DNA of 64,000 nucleotides from Actinomadura sp. NBRC 104412 (GTDB lineage: Bacteria > Actinomycetota > Actinomycetes > Streptosporangiales > Streptosporangiaceae): positions 162,102 through 226,101 of the forward strand of contig NZ_BSTM01000003.1 in NCBI RefSeq assembly GCF_030269515.1, given 5' to 3'. Shown here one piece after another: positions 8,405 through 17,031 of the stretch; within the stretch, counting starts at the first letter, position 1, and each line of letters starts with the position of its first letter. Made by a program: the position numbers and the translations under genes. The notes under the pieces were generated by a model that was not told the DNA's origin, did not search any database, and saw only the letters and a program-made list of their open reading frames with translations.

Positions 8405-9330
8405 GGCCCTTCACCGCGGCCGCCGTCCAGTTGGCGCCCGTACCCGGACCGCTCACCGACCGTTCCGTCCAGGACAACATCGGCAAGGCCACGGCCTGGA
8501 CGCGGCGCTGCGCCGAGAGCACCGGCGCCGAACTGATCGTCCTGCCCGAGACGTGCACGACGGGGTTCGACCCGGCCATGGGCGCCGAGGACCTGTGGAG
8601 CCTGGTCTCGGACGTCCCCGGCCCGGTCACCGAACCGTTCCAGGACACCGCGCGCGACCTCGGCGTGCACCTGTGCCTCGGCACCTACGAACGCGGGCCC
8701 GACCCCGGGACCGTCCACAACTCGGCCGTCCTCATCGGCCCGGACGGCGGCGTGCTCGGCGTCTACCGCAAGACCCACCCGTTCCGTGTCGAGGACGTCC
8801 GCCGCGGCGGCTGGACCACGCCCGGCTCCGAGGTCTGCGTCGCCGACACCGATCTCGGCCGGATCGGCATGGCGATCTGCTTCGACGGCGACTTCCCCGA
8901 GCTGTGGCGCATCCAGGCGGTACGGGGCGCCGAGCTGATCTGCCGGCCCTCGGCGCTGCTGCGCTCGGCCGACATCTGGGAGCTGACCTGCCGCGCCCGC
9001 GCCTACGACGAGCACGTGTACGTGGTCGGCGCCAACGCGGTCGGCGCCGACCCCGCCGGGACGCTGTACTTCGGCAACTCCCTGATCGTGACGCCGGTGG
9101 CCGAGGTCGTGGCGCGCGCCGCCAGCCACGAGGGCTGGGCCGCCGCCCGCCTGGACCCCGGCACCGCGATGGGCTCGCTGACGCCGGGCTCGTCCGTCCC
9201 GCACGGGTTCGACCACCTCGCCGAGCGCAACCTGGCGCTGTACGAGAAGCACGCCTCCGACCTGGTGGCCCCGGCGGAGACCGCGTTCCCGCACGGCGGG
9301 CCGCCGGGGCGGGTGAACGGCGCTAGCTGA
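8401..9330 (+). CDS. Carbon-nitrogen hydrolase (nitrilase superfamily amidase)
   Basis: The 309-residue protein has the complete catalytic triad of the family: Glu50 in LIVLPET, Lys124 in VYRKTHPF and Cys160 in MAICFDGD. These enzymes cleave amides, nitriles or N-carbamoyl groups through a cysteine thioester. It is translationally coupled to the CoxG-like gene (ATGA). In this cluster a plausible substrate is the ureido acid released by the barbiturase-type enzyme (ureidomalonate), but N-carbamoyl amino acids or another amide fit equally well from sequence alone. The stop overlaps the convergent FKBP gene by eight bases. Confidence 0.9.
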   Translation: MRPFTAAAVQLAPVPGPLTDRSVQDNIGKATAWTRRCAESTGAELIVLPETCTTGFDPAMGAEDLWSLVSDVPGPVTEPFQDTARDLGVHLCLGTYERGPDPGTVHNSAVLIGPDGGVLGVYRKTHPFRVEDVRRGGWTTPGSEVCVADTDLGRIGMAICFDGDFPELWRIQAVRGAELICRPSALLRSADIWELTCRARAYDEHVYVVGANAVGADPAGTLYFGNSLIVTPVAEVVARAASHEGWAAARLDPGTAMGSLTPGSSVPHGFDHLAERNLALYEKHASDLVAPAETAFPHGGPPGRVNGAS

Positions 9331-9697
9331 CCGCGACCAGGTCCACCACGAAGATCAGCGTCTCGTTGGGCTTGATCGCCGGGCTGGGGCTGCGGCTGCC
9401 GTAGGCCAGGTGCGGCGGGATGACCAGCTTGCGGCGCCCGCCGACCTTCATGCCCTGGATGCCCATGTCCCAGCCCTTGATCACGCGGCCGGATCCCAGC
9501 TCGAAGTCGAGCGTGGCGCCGCGGTTCCAGGACGCGTCGAACTCCTCGCCCGTGGAGAACGCGACCCCCACGTAGTGCATCGACACCGTCGAGCCCTTGA
9601 CCGCCTCGGGGCCGTCGCCCTCGGTGATGTCGGTGATGTCGAGATAGCGGGGCGGCTCCCCCTCGGGGAAGTCGATTTCGGGCCGGTCAAGCGCCAT
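9323..9697 (-). CDS. FKBP-type peptidyl-prolyl cis-trans isomerase
   Basis: This is a compact 124-residue single-domain FKBP. Visible motifs are VSMHYVGVAFSTGEEFDASW near residue 38, and GWDMGIQGMKVGGRRKLVIP near 75-94 followed by PHLAYGS. It lacks a signal peptide and is probably cytoplasmic. The ATG follows a GGAG ribosome-binding site at good spacing, and a possible -10 (TAGGCT on this strand) lies near 9750. It accelerates proline isomerisation in folding. The gene is convergent with the amidase and not obviously related to its neighbours. Confidence 0.93.
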   Translation of the reverse strand: MALDRPEIDFPEGEPPRYLDITDITEGDGPEAVKGSTVSMHYVGVAFSTGEEFDASWNRGATLDFELGSGRVIKGWDMGIQGMKVGGRRKLVIPPHLAYGSRSPSPAIKPNETLIFVVDLVAVS

Positions 9698-9838
9698 CGG
9701 CGGGCTCCAGCGGTGTCGTCGGGATCTGCGAAAGAATCCGCCCAGCCTAGTGGGCCGCGCGAGTCGCCAAAGAACGACCCGCTGATTGGCAGATTGCGAC
9801 GGTTCGCGCCGCGGGCGGCGTCCGGTAGACCTCAGGTC

Positions 9839-11896
9839 ATGGGACGGCGGCTGAGGCTCGGCATCGACACCGGCGGGACGTTCACCGACGTCGTGGCGCT
9901 GGACGAGGACACCGGTGAGATCGTCATCACCAAGACCCCGTCCACGCCGTCCGACCCGGCCGAGGGCTTCCTGACCGCCGTGCGGAAGGTGCTGGCCGCG
10001 TGCGCGGCGGGGCAGGGCGGAGGCGACGCCGACGTGACCGGGCTGTCGCACGGCACCACGGTCGCGACGAACAAGCTTCTGGAGGACCGGATCGACGACC
10101 TCGGGTTCGTCACGACCGAGGGGTTCCGGTACGTGCTGGAGATCGCCCGGCAGAGCGTCCCCGACGGCTACGGCAACTCCTACTTCTGGGTCAAGCCGCC
10201 GCGGATCGTCCCCGTCCACCGGGTGCGCGAGGTCGGCGGGCGCCTCGACCACACCGGCGCGGAGCTGCGCCCGTTCGACGAGGCGGGCGCGGTCGCGGCG
10301 GCGCGCTGGTTCCGGGAGCAGGGGATCCGCGCGATCGGCGTGTGCTTCCTGCATTCCTACGCCGACCCGTCCCACGAGCTGGCGATGCGCGAGGTGCTGC
10401 GGCGCGAGCACCCGGACGCGGTGGTGTCGCTGTCGTGCGAGGTGCTGCGCGAGTACCGGGAGTACGAGCGCTCGGTCACGACCCTGGTGGACGCGGCGGT
10501 CAAGCCGGTGATGTCGCGCTACCTGGCGCGGATCGCCGAGCGCGCCCCGGCCCGCCTGCATGTGATGAAGAGCAACGGCGGCGTGCTGTCGGCGGAGGAG
10601 GTCGTCCGGCAGCCGATCACCACCGTGCTGTCGGGACCGGCCGCGGGCGCGCTCGGCGCGGCGTTCGTGGCGGCCCGCACCGGGCGCCGCTCGGTGGTCA
10701 CCCTGGACGGCGGCGGCACGTCCACCGACGTGGCCGTGGTGCTGGACGGCGAGCCCACGCTCACCACCGAGGGGTCGATCGGCCGCCATCCCGTCAAGAT
10801 CCCGATGATCGACATCGTGACGGTGGGCGCGGGCGGCGGCTCGGTCGCCTGGACGTCCCCCGAGGGCACGATGAAGGTCGGCCCGCGCAGCGCCGGGGCC
10901 GACCCCGGTCCGCTCTGCTACGGGCGCGGCGGCACCGAGCCGACCGTCACCGACGCGCACGCCGTGCTCGGCCGGATCCCGCCGCACCTGCTCGGCGGCG
11001 AGATCCCCTTGGACGTGGCCGCGGCCCGCCGCGGCCTGGAGTCGTTCGCCGGGCGGCTCGGCCTGACCCTGGAACGCGCCGCCACCGGCATCCTGGAGAT
11101 CTCCGTCTGGAACCAGGCCAACGCCATCCGCCAGATCACCGTCAAGCGCGGCCTGGACGTCCGCGACTACCCGCTGGTCGCGTTCGGCGGCTCGGGACCG
11201 CTGCTGGCCTGCCGCCTGCTGGACGTGCTCGGCCTGCCCGCCGCCGTGGTCCCGCGCGACCCCGGCAACCTGTCGGCGTTCGGCCTGCTCACCGTGGACG
11301 TGAAGAACGACTACGTCCGCACCCGCGTCATGCGCGACACCGAGCTGGACCTGGCCGCCATGGCGGAGATCTTCAAGGACCTGGAGGCCGAGGCCGCCGC
11401 CGCGCTGGACCGCGAGGGCTTCCCCGCGTCCGCGCACCGCTACGTCCGCTCGGTCGACCTGCGCTACTACGGCCAGGCGTTCGAGGTGCGCGTCCCCGCC
11501 CCGGCGGGGCCCGTCTCGGAGGAGTTCCGTTCGGATGTGCTGCGCGGTTTCCACGACGCGCACCAGTCCTTGTACGGCTACAGCTACCGCGACGACCCGG
11601 ACCGGCATCCGGTGGAGTGGGTCAACTTCCGCGTCTCCGGGATCGGCCCCATCGCGCGCCCTCGCCTCCAGGAACGCCCGCGAGGAGACGGCGGCCCCTC
11701 GCTGACCGGCACCCGTCCCGTCCACTTCGGCGAGGGCTGGACGGACACCCCCGTCCACGACCGCGCCCGCCTCGGCCCGGGGGACGTCGTCGAGGGACCG
11801 GCGGTCATCCAGGAGTTCGGCTCCACCCTGCCCCTGCACCCCGGCTTCCGGGCCGAGACCGACCCCTACGGCAACCTGGTGGTGACCGCGCGATGA
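9839..11896 (+). CDS. hyuA: Hydantoinase/oxoprolinase family subunit A
   Basis: The 685-residue protein has the N-terminal actin-like ATPase of the family (GIDTGGTFTDVVALD at residues 8-22), the hydantoinase A core with TLDGGGTSTDVAV near 294, and a C-terminal region with ITVKRGLDVRDYPLVAFGGS. Family members (N-methylhydantoinase, 5-oxoprolinase, acetone carboxylase, caprolactamase) use ATP to activate a lactam, imide or ketone. It is paired with HyuB through an ATGA overlap. ATG at 9839 aligns with the family N-terminus. A cyclic ureide substrate would match the cluster, but the substrate cannot be read from sequence. Confidence 0.9.
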   Translation: MGRRLRLGIDTGGTFTDVVALDEDTGEIVITKTPSTPSDPAEGFLTAVRKVLAACAAGQGGGDADVTGLSHGTTVATNKLLEDRIDDLGFVTTEGFRYVLEIARQSVPDGYGNSYFWVKPPRIVPVHRVREVGGRLDHTGAELRPFDEAGAVAAARWFREQGIRAIGVCFLHSYADPSHELAMREVLRREHPDAVVSLSCEVLREYREYERSVTTLVDAAVKPVMSRYLARIAERAPARLHVMKSNGGVLSAEEVVRQPITTVLSGPAAGALGAAFVAARTGRRSVVTLDGGGTSTDVAVVLDGEPTLTTEGSIGRHPVKIPMIDIVTVGAGGGSVAWTSPEGTMKVGPRSAGADPGPLCYGRGGTEPTVTDAHAVLGRIPPHLLGGEIPLDVAAARRGLESFAGRLGLTLERAATGILEISVWNQANAIRQITVKRGLDVRDYPLVAFGGSGPLLACRLLDVLGLPAAVVPRDPGNLSAFGLLTVDVKNDYVRTRVMRDTELDLAAMAEIFKDLEAEAAAALDREGFPASAHRYVRSVDLRYYGQAFEVRVPAPAGPVSEEFRSDVLRGFHDAHQSLYGYSYRDDPDRHPVEWVNFRVSGIGPIARPRLQERPRGDGGPSLTGTRPVHFGEGWTDTPVHDRARLGPGDVVEGPAVIQEFGSTLPLHPGFRAETDPYGNLVVTAR

Positions 11897-13710
11897 CCGA
11901 TCCGGTGCTCCTGGAGATCGTGGAGGGGACGCTGGCCTCGGTGGAGCGCGAGGTGGAGACGGCCATCGCGCGGACCGCCCGGTCCCCCATGATCCGGGAC
12001 GCGCACGACTTCCGCGCGGGCATCCACGACCGGCGGCTGCGCAAGCTCACCGGCCGCTCGTACTCGGCGCTCGTCCACCCCGTCGCCCGCGACTTCCCGC
12101 TGGAGACGATGCGGCCGGGCGACGTGTTCTTTCACAACGACGTGTACCTGTCCGAGGGCGGCATCGGGCACCTGCCGGACCTGTGCGTCACCGTCCCGGT
12201 GTTCCATGAGGACGAGGTCGTGGCGTTCGTCCAGGCGTTCGGGCATCACGACGACATCGGCGGCGCCGTGCCCGGGTCGATGCCCAGCCACGCCCGCAGT
12301 GCGTTCGAGGAGGGCCTGATGGTGCCCCCGATCAAGCTGTGGGACCAGGGCGTGCCGAACGAGGCGGCGCTGACCATCATGGCCCGCAACTCCCGCATGC
12401 CCGACTCCCTGGCCGGCGACCTGGACGCCGAGTGCTCCGCCTGCCTGATGGGCGCGCGGAGGCTCGCCGAGCTGTTCGCCCGCTACGGGCGCGCGGCGGT
12501 CGAGGAGTGCTTCGACGCGATCATCGACAACACCACCGCGACGTTCCGCCGCGAGCTGCTGTCCAAGATCCCCGACGGGGTGTACGTGTGGGAGGACTAC
12601 GCCGAGCACGACGGCGTCGACCCGCCCCGCCTCCACACGCAGCGCATCACCCTCACCGTGGACAACACGGCCGACGTCCCTTTGATCATCGACTTCACCG
12701 GGACGTCCCCGCAGGCCAAGGGCCCGATCAACCACGCGGGCGACTACGCCGACGGGGTGTTCCTCAAGAAGTGGCTGGCGCCCATCCTGCGCAACCTCGC
12801 CGACACCCCCGAACGCGCGGCCGAGCTGGACGTGAACGAGGGCGTCGTCCCGCTGATCGAGATGCGCTTCCCCGAGAAGGGCACCCTGCTCACCCCCGTC
12901 TTCCCGGCGCCCACCAACGCCCGCACGTTCGTCATCCTCCGCCTCCTCGGCGTCCTCGCCGGGGTCCTGGCCAAGGCCACCGGCGGGCGGATGCCGGCCG
13001 ACCAGGAGACGATCCGCTACACCGGCGTGTACGGCGAGGACGACCGCGGGCCGTACCTCATGCGGGAGGTGCTGGGCGGCGGTTCGGGCGGGCGGCCCTA
13101 CGCCGACGGCGAGGACACCATTCACATCGTTCCCGACTCGCGGAACATCCCCGTCGAGTTCGCCGAGGCCCGCTGGCCGTTCGTCGTGGAGAGGCTGGGC
13201 CTGGCCCGGGACTCGGGCGGGCCGGGGGAGTTCCGCGGCGGCCTCGGCTACGACAAGCATCTGCGGATGCTCCGCGACGCGCACTACATGTCGATCGCCG
13301 ACCGTTCCATCCTGTCGTGCTGGGGCGTCAACGGAGGCCGCGCGGGCCGCCCCTTCCGTGTCGACATCGACGGCGAGGAGATGGAGGGCCTGGTCGACGA
13401 CCAGCCGGTGCGGGCCGGCCAGGTCATCCGGATCCGCACCACGGGGGGCGGTGGCTGGGGCGACCCGCTGAACCGGGACCCGGCCCGGGTGGCCGATGAC
13501 GTCCGCGACGGCAAGGTGTCGATCGAGGGCGCCCGCGACGACTACGGCGTGGTCATCGACGGCGGCTCCTACGACAAGGACGCCACCGACGCCCTCCGCG
13601 AACGGATGCGGACCGAACGCGGCGAGCCGCCCTTCTTCGACCGCGGTCCCGGCTACCCGTCCCTCTCGGGCGGCCGCACGTCGGCGGAGGTCGACGGGCT
13701 GGAAGGGTGA
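11893..13710 (+). CDS. hyuB: Hydantoinase/oxoprolinase family subunit B
   Basis: The 605-residue protein is the HyuB partner. Family landmarks are RPGDVFFHNDVYLSEGGIGH near residue 75, the metal-site segment FGHHDDIGGAVPGSMP near 116-131, and a C-terminal GGGGWGDPLNRDPARVADDV. It forms a complex with HyuA to hydrolyse or carboxylate the activated substrate. The start ATG overlaps the hyuA stop. A palindromic promoter follows 10 bases after the stop, so the operon probably ends here. Confidence 0.92.
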   Translation: MTDPVLLEIVEGTLASVEREVETAIARTARSPMIRDAHDFRAGIHDRRLRKLTGRSYSALVHPVARDFPLETMRPGDVFFHNDVYLSEGGIGHLPDLCVTVPVFHEDEVVAFVQAFGHHDDIGGAVPGSMPSHARSAFEEGLMVPPIKLWDQGVPNEAALTIMARNSRMPDSLAGDLDAECSACLMGARRLAELFARYGRAAVEECFDAIIDNTTATFRRELLSKIPDGVYVWEDYAEHDGVDPPRLHTQRITLTVDNTADVPLIIDFTGTSPQAKGPINHAGDYADGVFLKKWLAPILRNLADTPERAAELDVNEGVVPLIEMRFPEKGTLLTPVFPAPTNARTFVILRLLGVLAGVLAKATGGRMPADQETIRYTGVYGEDDRGPYLMREVLGGGSGGRPYADGEDTIHIVPDSRNIPVEFAEARWPFVVERLGLARDSGGPGEFRGGLGYDKHLRMLRDAHYMSIADRSILSCWGVNGGRAGRPFRVDIDGEEMEGLVDDQPVRAGQVIRIRTTGGGGWGDPLNRDPARVADDVRDGKVSIEGARDDYGVVIDGGSYDKDATDALRERMRTERGEPPFFDRGPGYPSLSGGRTSAEVDGLEG

Positions 13711-13712
13711 GG

Positions 13713-13740
13713 TATATTCGTTGGTGTCACCAACATTGGT
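13713..13740 (+). promoter_or_regulatory. TATATT -10 with alternating TTGGT/ACCAA operator
   Basis: TATATT (13713-13718) is a strong -10 candidate. Directly downstream, TTGGTGTCACCAACATTGGT (13721-13740) holds three alternating half-sites, TTGGT, ACCAA and TTGGT. GTTGGTG-T-CACCAAC is a perfect palindrome centred near the expected transcription start. This is the layout of a repressor operator of TetR or similar type controlling the SnoaL-like gene. No regulator gene is adjacent. Confidence 0.65.
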
Positions 13741-13758
13741 CTCACCCATGGAGTTGCC

Positions 13759-14178
13759 ATGCGAGGATCCGCGACCCTGGTCGACCGCGACGAGATCGTC
13801 GGCCTGGCCGTGCGCCTGGGCGCCTGGCTGGACGAGCGGGGGTTCGACACCGACGACGGCCGCGCCCTCTATGCCGAGGACGTCGTCGTCCACAGCCCGT
13901 CCGGCGTCTTCCGGGGCCTCGATGCGGTGCTGGAGCATCTGCGCGGGAGCAGCCCGCCGGACCAGCGCACCTACCACGCCCATTCCGACTTCGCCGTCGC
14001 CGTGGACGGCGACGGCGCGACGCTGGCCGCGAACCAGATCGTGTACTTCTACCGTCCTGGAGGGGAACTGATCCAGACGTCCGGGCTGCGCGTCGACTAC
14101 ACCCTGACCCGCACACCGGACGGGTGGCGCCTCGCGACCATGCAGATCTCCCTGCGCTGGCACCGCACCCACGACTGA
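13759..14178 (+). CDS. SnoaL-like / NTF2-fold protein
   Basis: The 139-residue protein has the small cone-shaped alpha+beta-barrel fold (SnoaL-like, NTF2 superfamily): an N-terminal helix with LAVRLGAWLDERGFDTDDGR, then YAEDVVVHSPSGVFRGLDAV and a C-terminal strand with GWRLATMQISLRWH. This fold serves hydrolases, isomerases and binding proteins, and function cannot be assigned. A GGAG ribosome-binding site precedes the ATG, and it has its own operator-bearing promoter. It is likely a single-gene unit sensitive to a small-molecule repressor. Confidence 0.75.
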   Translation: MRGSATLVDRDEIVGLAVRLGAWLDERGFDTDDGRALYAEDVVVHSPSGVFRGLDAVLEHLRGSSPPDQRTYHAHSDFAVAVDGDGATLAANQIVYFYRPGGELIQTSGLRVDYTLTRTPDGWRLATMQISLRWHRTHD

Positions 14179-14283
14179 GGCCGTGCGCACTAATGTGAGG
14201 GCACCATCGCCGGCATTCCGCCCGTCGCTGCCGGTCGAGCACAATGGCGCCGTAATGGCCCGGCCGGACGGAAGGGACGCACG

Positions 14284-15675
14284 ATGAACCTGCTCGGCGA
14301 CGGCCCCGGCGACCAGACCGTGCGGGTGGGGGAGCGCGAGGTGACGCGCGCGGAGCTGATGGAACGGGCCGCCGGGGTCGCCGCGGAGATCGGCGGCGCC
14401 CGGTCGGTCGCCGTGCACGCCACCGCGTCCCTGGAGACGGTCGTCGCCGTCGTCGGGGGACTGCTCGCGGGAGTCCCCGTCGTACCGCTCCCGCCCGACT
14501 CGGGACCGGACGAACGCGCGCACATCCTGCGCGACTCCGGGGCGAGCCTGCTCCTGGCGGCGCGCGGCGCGTACGCGCCGGGCGAAGGGGAGCCGCCGCT
14601 CGTCCCCATCGACGACCTGCCGCCGTCGGGTCCCGGCGGCGTGACGGCGTCCGGGGAGACGACCGCGCTCATCCTCTACACCAGCGGGACGACCGGCGCG
14701 CCCAAAGGCGTCCTCATCTCGCAGGCCGCGATCGCCGCGGGACTGGACGCGCTCGCCGACGCCTGGGAGTGGACGCCCGGCGACGTTCTCGTGCACGGCC
14801 TCCCGCTGTTCCACGTCCACGGGCTGGTGCTGGGGGTGCTGGGCGCGCTGCGCGTGGGCTCACCGCTCGTCCACACCGGACGGCCCCGGCCGGAGGCGTA
14901 CGCGGCGGCGGGCGGGTCGTTGTACTTCGGCGTCCCTACCGTGTGGTCCCGCATCTGCGCCGACCCGGACTCGGCGCGCGCCCTGCGCGGCGCGCGGCTC
15001 CTGGTCTCGGGCAGCGCGCCCCTCCCCGTCCCGGTGTTCGAGAGGCTCGCGGACCTCACCGGGCACCGTCCCGTCGAGCGGTACGGGATGACCGAGACCC
15101 TGATCACCGTCAGCGCCCGCGCGTCCGGCGACCGCCGTCCCGGGCAGGTGGGGCTGCCGCTCGCCGGGGTGGAGACCCGCCTGGCCGCCGAGGACGGCAC
15201 GCCCGTGCCCGCGGACGGGGAGACGCCCGGCGAGCTGCACGTCCGCGCGCCGATGATGTTCGACGGCTACCTCAACCGTCCCGAGGCGACCGCCGCGTCG
15301 TTCACCACCGGCGGCTGGTTCCGCACCGGCGACATCGCGACCATCGGACCGGACGGCTGGCACCGCATCGTCGGGCGGGCGTCCACCGACCTCATCAAGA
15401 GCGGCGGCTACCGGATCGGCGCGGGCGAGGTCGAGAACGCCCTGCTGGCCCATCCCGCGGTGCGGGAGGCCGCCGTGATCGGCACCCCGGACCCGGACCT
15501 GGGCGAGCGGGTCACCGCGTACGTCGTCGCCGACGGCGCCGGGGAGAAGGAGCTCATCGACTTCGTCGCCGAACGCCTCTCGGCACATAAGCGTCCCCGG
15601 ATCGTTCATATGGTGGATGCGCTTCCCCGCAACGCCATGGGCAAGGTGGTGAAGGCCCGCCTCACCGGCGGCTAG
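14284..15675 (+). CDS. matB: Malonyl-CoA synthetase-like acyl-CoA ligase
   Basis: The 463-residue protein is an adenylate-forming enzyme with the P-loop YTSGTTGAPKG near residue 133, LVHGLPLFHVHGLVLGVLG near 163, ERYGMTET near 263, GWFRTGD near 343, and the C-terminal lysine in MGKVVKARL. Much of its length resembles Streptomyces MatB, for example DALADAWEW and LFHVHGLVLG. MatB converts malonate or methylmalonate plus CoA and ATP to the CoA thioester. In oxidative pyrimidine breakdown malonate is the carbon end product, so this gene would close the pathway. GGAAGG precedes the ATG. Confidence 0.85.
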   Translation: MNLLGDGPGDQTVRVGEREVTRAELMERAAGVAAEIGGARSVAVHATASLETVVAVVGGLLAGVPVVPLPPDSGPDERAHILRDSGASLLLAARGAYAPGEGEPPLVPIDDLPPSGPGGVTASGETTALILYTSGTTGAPKGVLISQAAIAAGLDALADAWEWTPGDVLVHGLPLFHVHGLVLGVLGALRVGSPLVHTGRPRPEAYAAAGGSLYFGVPTVWSRICADPDSARALRGARLLVSGSAPLPVPVFERLADLTGHRPVERYGMTETLITVSARASGDRRPGQVGLPLAGVETRLAAEDGTPVPADGETPGELHVRAPMMFDGYLNRPEATAASFTTGGWFRTGDIATIGPDGWHRIVGRASTDLIKSGGYRIGAGEVENALLAHPAVREAAVIGTPDPDLGERVTAYVVADGAGEKELIDFVAERLSAHKRPRIVHMVDALPRNAMGKVVKARLTGG

Positions 15676-15689
15676 GAGGGACCGGGGCG

Positions 15690-17015
15690 ATGGACGTTCT
15701 CCCATGCGGGCATGTCGCCCGCGCGAGCCGCATGCGCCTGTGCCGGCATCTGCTGGGCCCCGACGGACCACCCGAGGACATGGAGTACGTGCGGATCCTC
15801 ACCGGGCGCGGCATGGAGTACCACCTGTGCTGCCTGGCGTGCGACCGGTCCGGCACGCCACCCGAGCTCCTGGTCGTCTGCGAGGGCTGCGCGTTCCGTG
15901 CGGACGAGGACGAGAGCTGCATGGTCGGCTGGCGGGGACGGCCGGAGATTCCCGAACGTCCCGAAGCGCTCGGGGGCGAACCGATCCGCACCGCGCTGCC
16001 GCCGGACCTTCACGGCCCGCTCGACTGGGCCGCCCTGCCCGGCACGGACCGCGCCACCTACCTCTTCCTCACCGCGCGCCGCGACCTCGTCCGCTTCGAC
16101 GCCCACAGCGGCCGGTCCGAGCGCCTCGCCACGGCGCGGGTCCCACGGGACGCGGTGAAGACACCCGACCACGTCACCACCTCCGTCGAGCTGCGTCCCC
16201 ATCTCCACGTGTCGCGCAGCGGACGGTACGCGGCGGTCGTCAACGACCACGGCTCCCGGGGAGTCGTCGTCGACCTCCGGACCGGCCTGACGACCGGGAC
16301 CCTCGACGGCGGCGACTACGGCACGTACCTCACGCAGTTCGCGTTCGCCTTCGCCGTGCACCAGGGGCGCGATGTCATGGTGCACCGCACGGCCAGCAAC
16401 CGCCTGGACGTCTCCGACCCGGCCACCGGGGGCCTCCTCACCGGACGGGACGCCACCCGCGAAGACGATCCGGAGGGACGGCGCGGGAAGCACCACCTCA
16501 CCTACTGGCATGGCGCGCTGCAGGTCTCCACGGACGGCCGGTGGATCGCGGACAACGGCAGGCTCGGCCCCTGGGGCGACACGACGGTCTGGGATCTGCG
16601 CCGCTGGCTGGACGAGAACCCCTACGAGTCCGAGGACGGCCACTCCCGCCGCTCCCTCTGCGTGCGCGAGTACGCCTGGAACAGGCCGGTGTGCTGGGTC
16701 TCGGAAAGGCTGGTCGCCGTCTTCGGCATCGGGTACGACGACGAGGCACTGCTGGACGGCGTCCGTGTCTTCGACGCCTCGACGGGCGCCGAGACCTTCA
16801 CCTTCCCCGGTCCGTCCGGAGACGCCCTGTTCGCCGACGGCCGGAGGCTCTACTCGGACGGCGAGGAGGGCCTCCAGATCTGGGACCCCTTCACCGGTGA
16901 ACGCACCGCCTCCGTTCCCGGCTTCCACCCCCGGCGCCACCATCCGCACGCCGCCGAACTGGCCGCGATCCAGGACGGCGACCTGGTCCGCCTGCCGACG
17001 GCGAGAAGACCATGA
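15690..17015 (+). CDS. Hypothetical protein: Cys-rich N-terminus and predicted beta-propeller
   Basis: I do not recognise this 441-residue protein. The first 80 residues are rich in cysteine and histidine: CGH near 6, C18, CCLAC near 47-51, CEGC near 65-68 and C78, suggesting one or two zinc sites. The rest contains repeated segments such as VVDLRTGLTTGTLDGG, VSDPATGGLLTG, VFDASTGAETFTF and IWDPFTGERTASV, as in WD40-like or quinoprotein-like beta-propellers. AGGAGGG lies 10-14 bases after the matB stop, so it is probably co-transcribed with matB. A scaffold or sensor role is possible; no enzymatic motif is evident. Confidence 0.75.
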   Translation: MDVLPCGHVARASRMRLCRHLLGPDGPPEDMEYVRILTGRGMEYHLCCLACDRSGTPPELLVVCEGCAFRADEDESCMVGWRGRPEIPERPEALGGEPIRTALPPDLHGPLDWAALPGTDRATYLFLTARRDLVRFDAHSGRSERLATARVPRDAVKTPDHVTTSVELRPHLHVSRSGRYAAVVNDHGSRGVVVDLRTGLTTGTLDGGDYGTYLTQFAFAFAVHQGRDVMVHRTASNRLDVSDPATGGLLTGRDATREDDPEGRRGKHHLTYWHGALQVSTDGRWIADNGRLGPWGDTTVWDLRRWLDENPYESEDGHSRRSLCVREYAWNRPVCWVSERLVAVFGIGYDDEALLDGVRVFDASTGAETFTFPGPSGDALFADGRRLYSDGEEGLQIWDPFTGERTASVPGFHPRRHHPHAAELAAIQDGDLVRLPTARRP

Positions 17016-17019
17016 TCGC

Positions 17020-17025
17020 TATGGT
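17020..17025 (+). promoter_or_regulatory. Leaderless -10 element TATGGT before codA
   Basis: TATGGT is followed by six bases and the GTG start at 17032, with no Shine-Dalgarno sequence nearby. The geometry fits a leaderless codA transcript. It lies only a few bases past the end of the preceding gene. Confidence 0.55.
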
Positions 17026-17031
17026 GGATCC

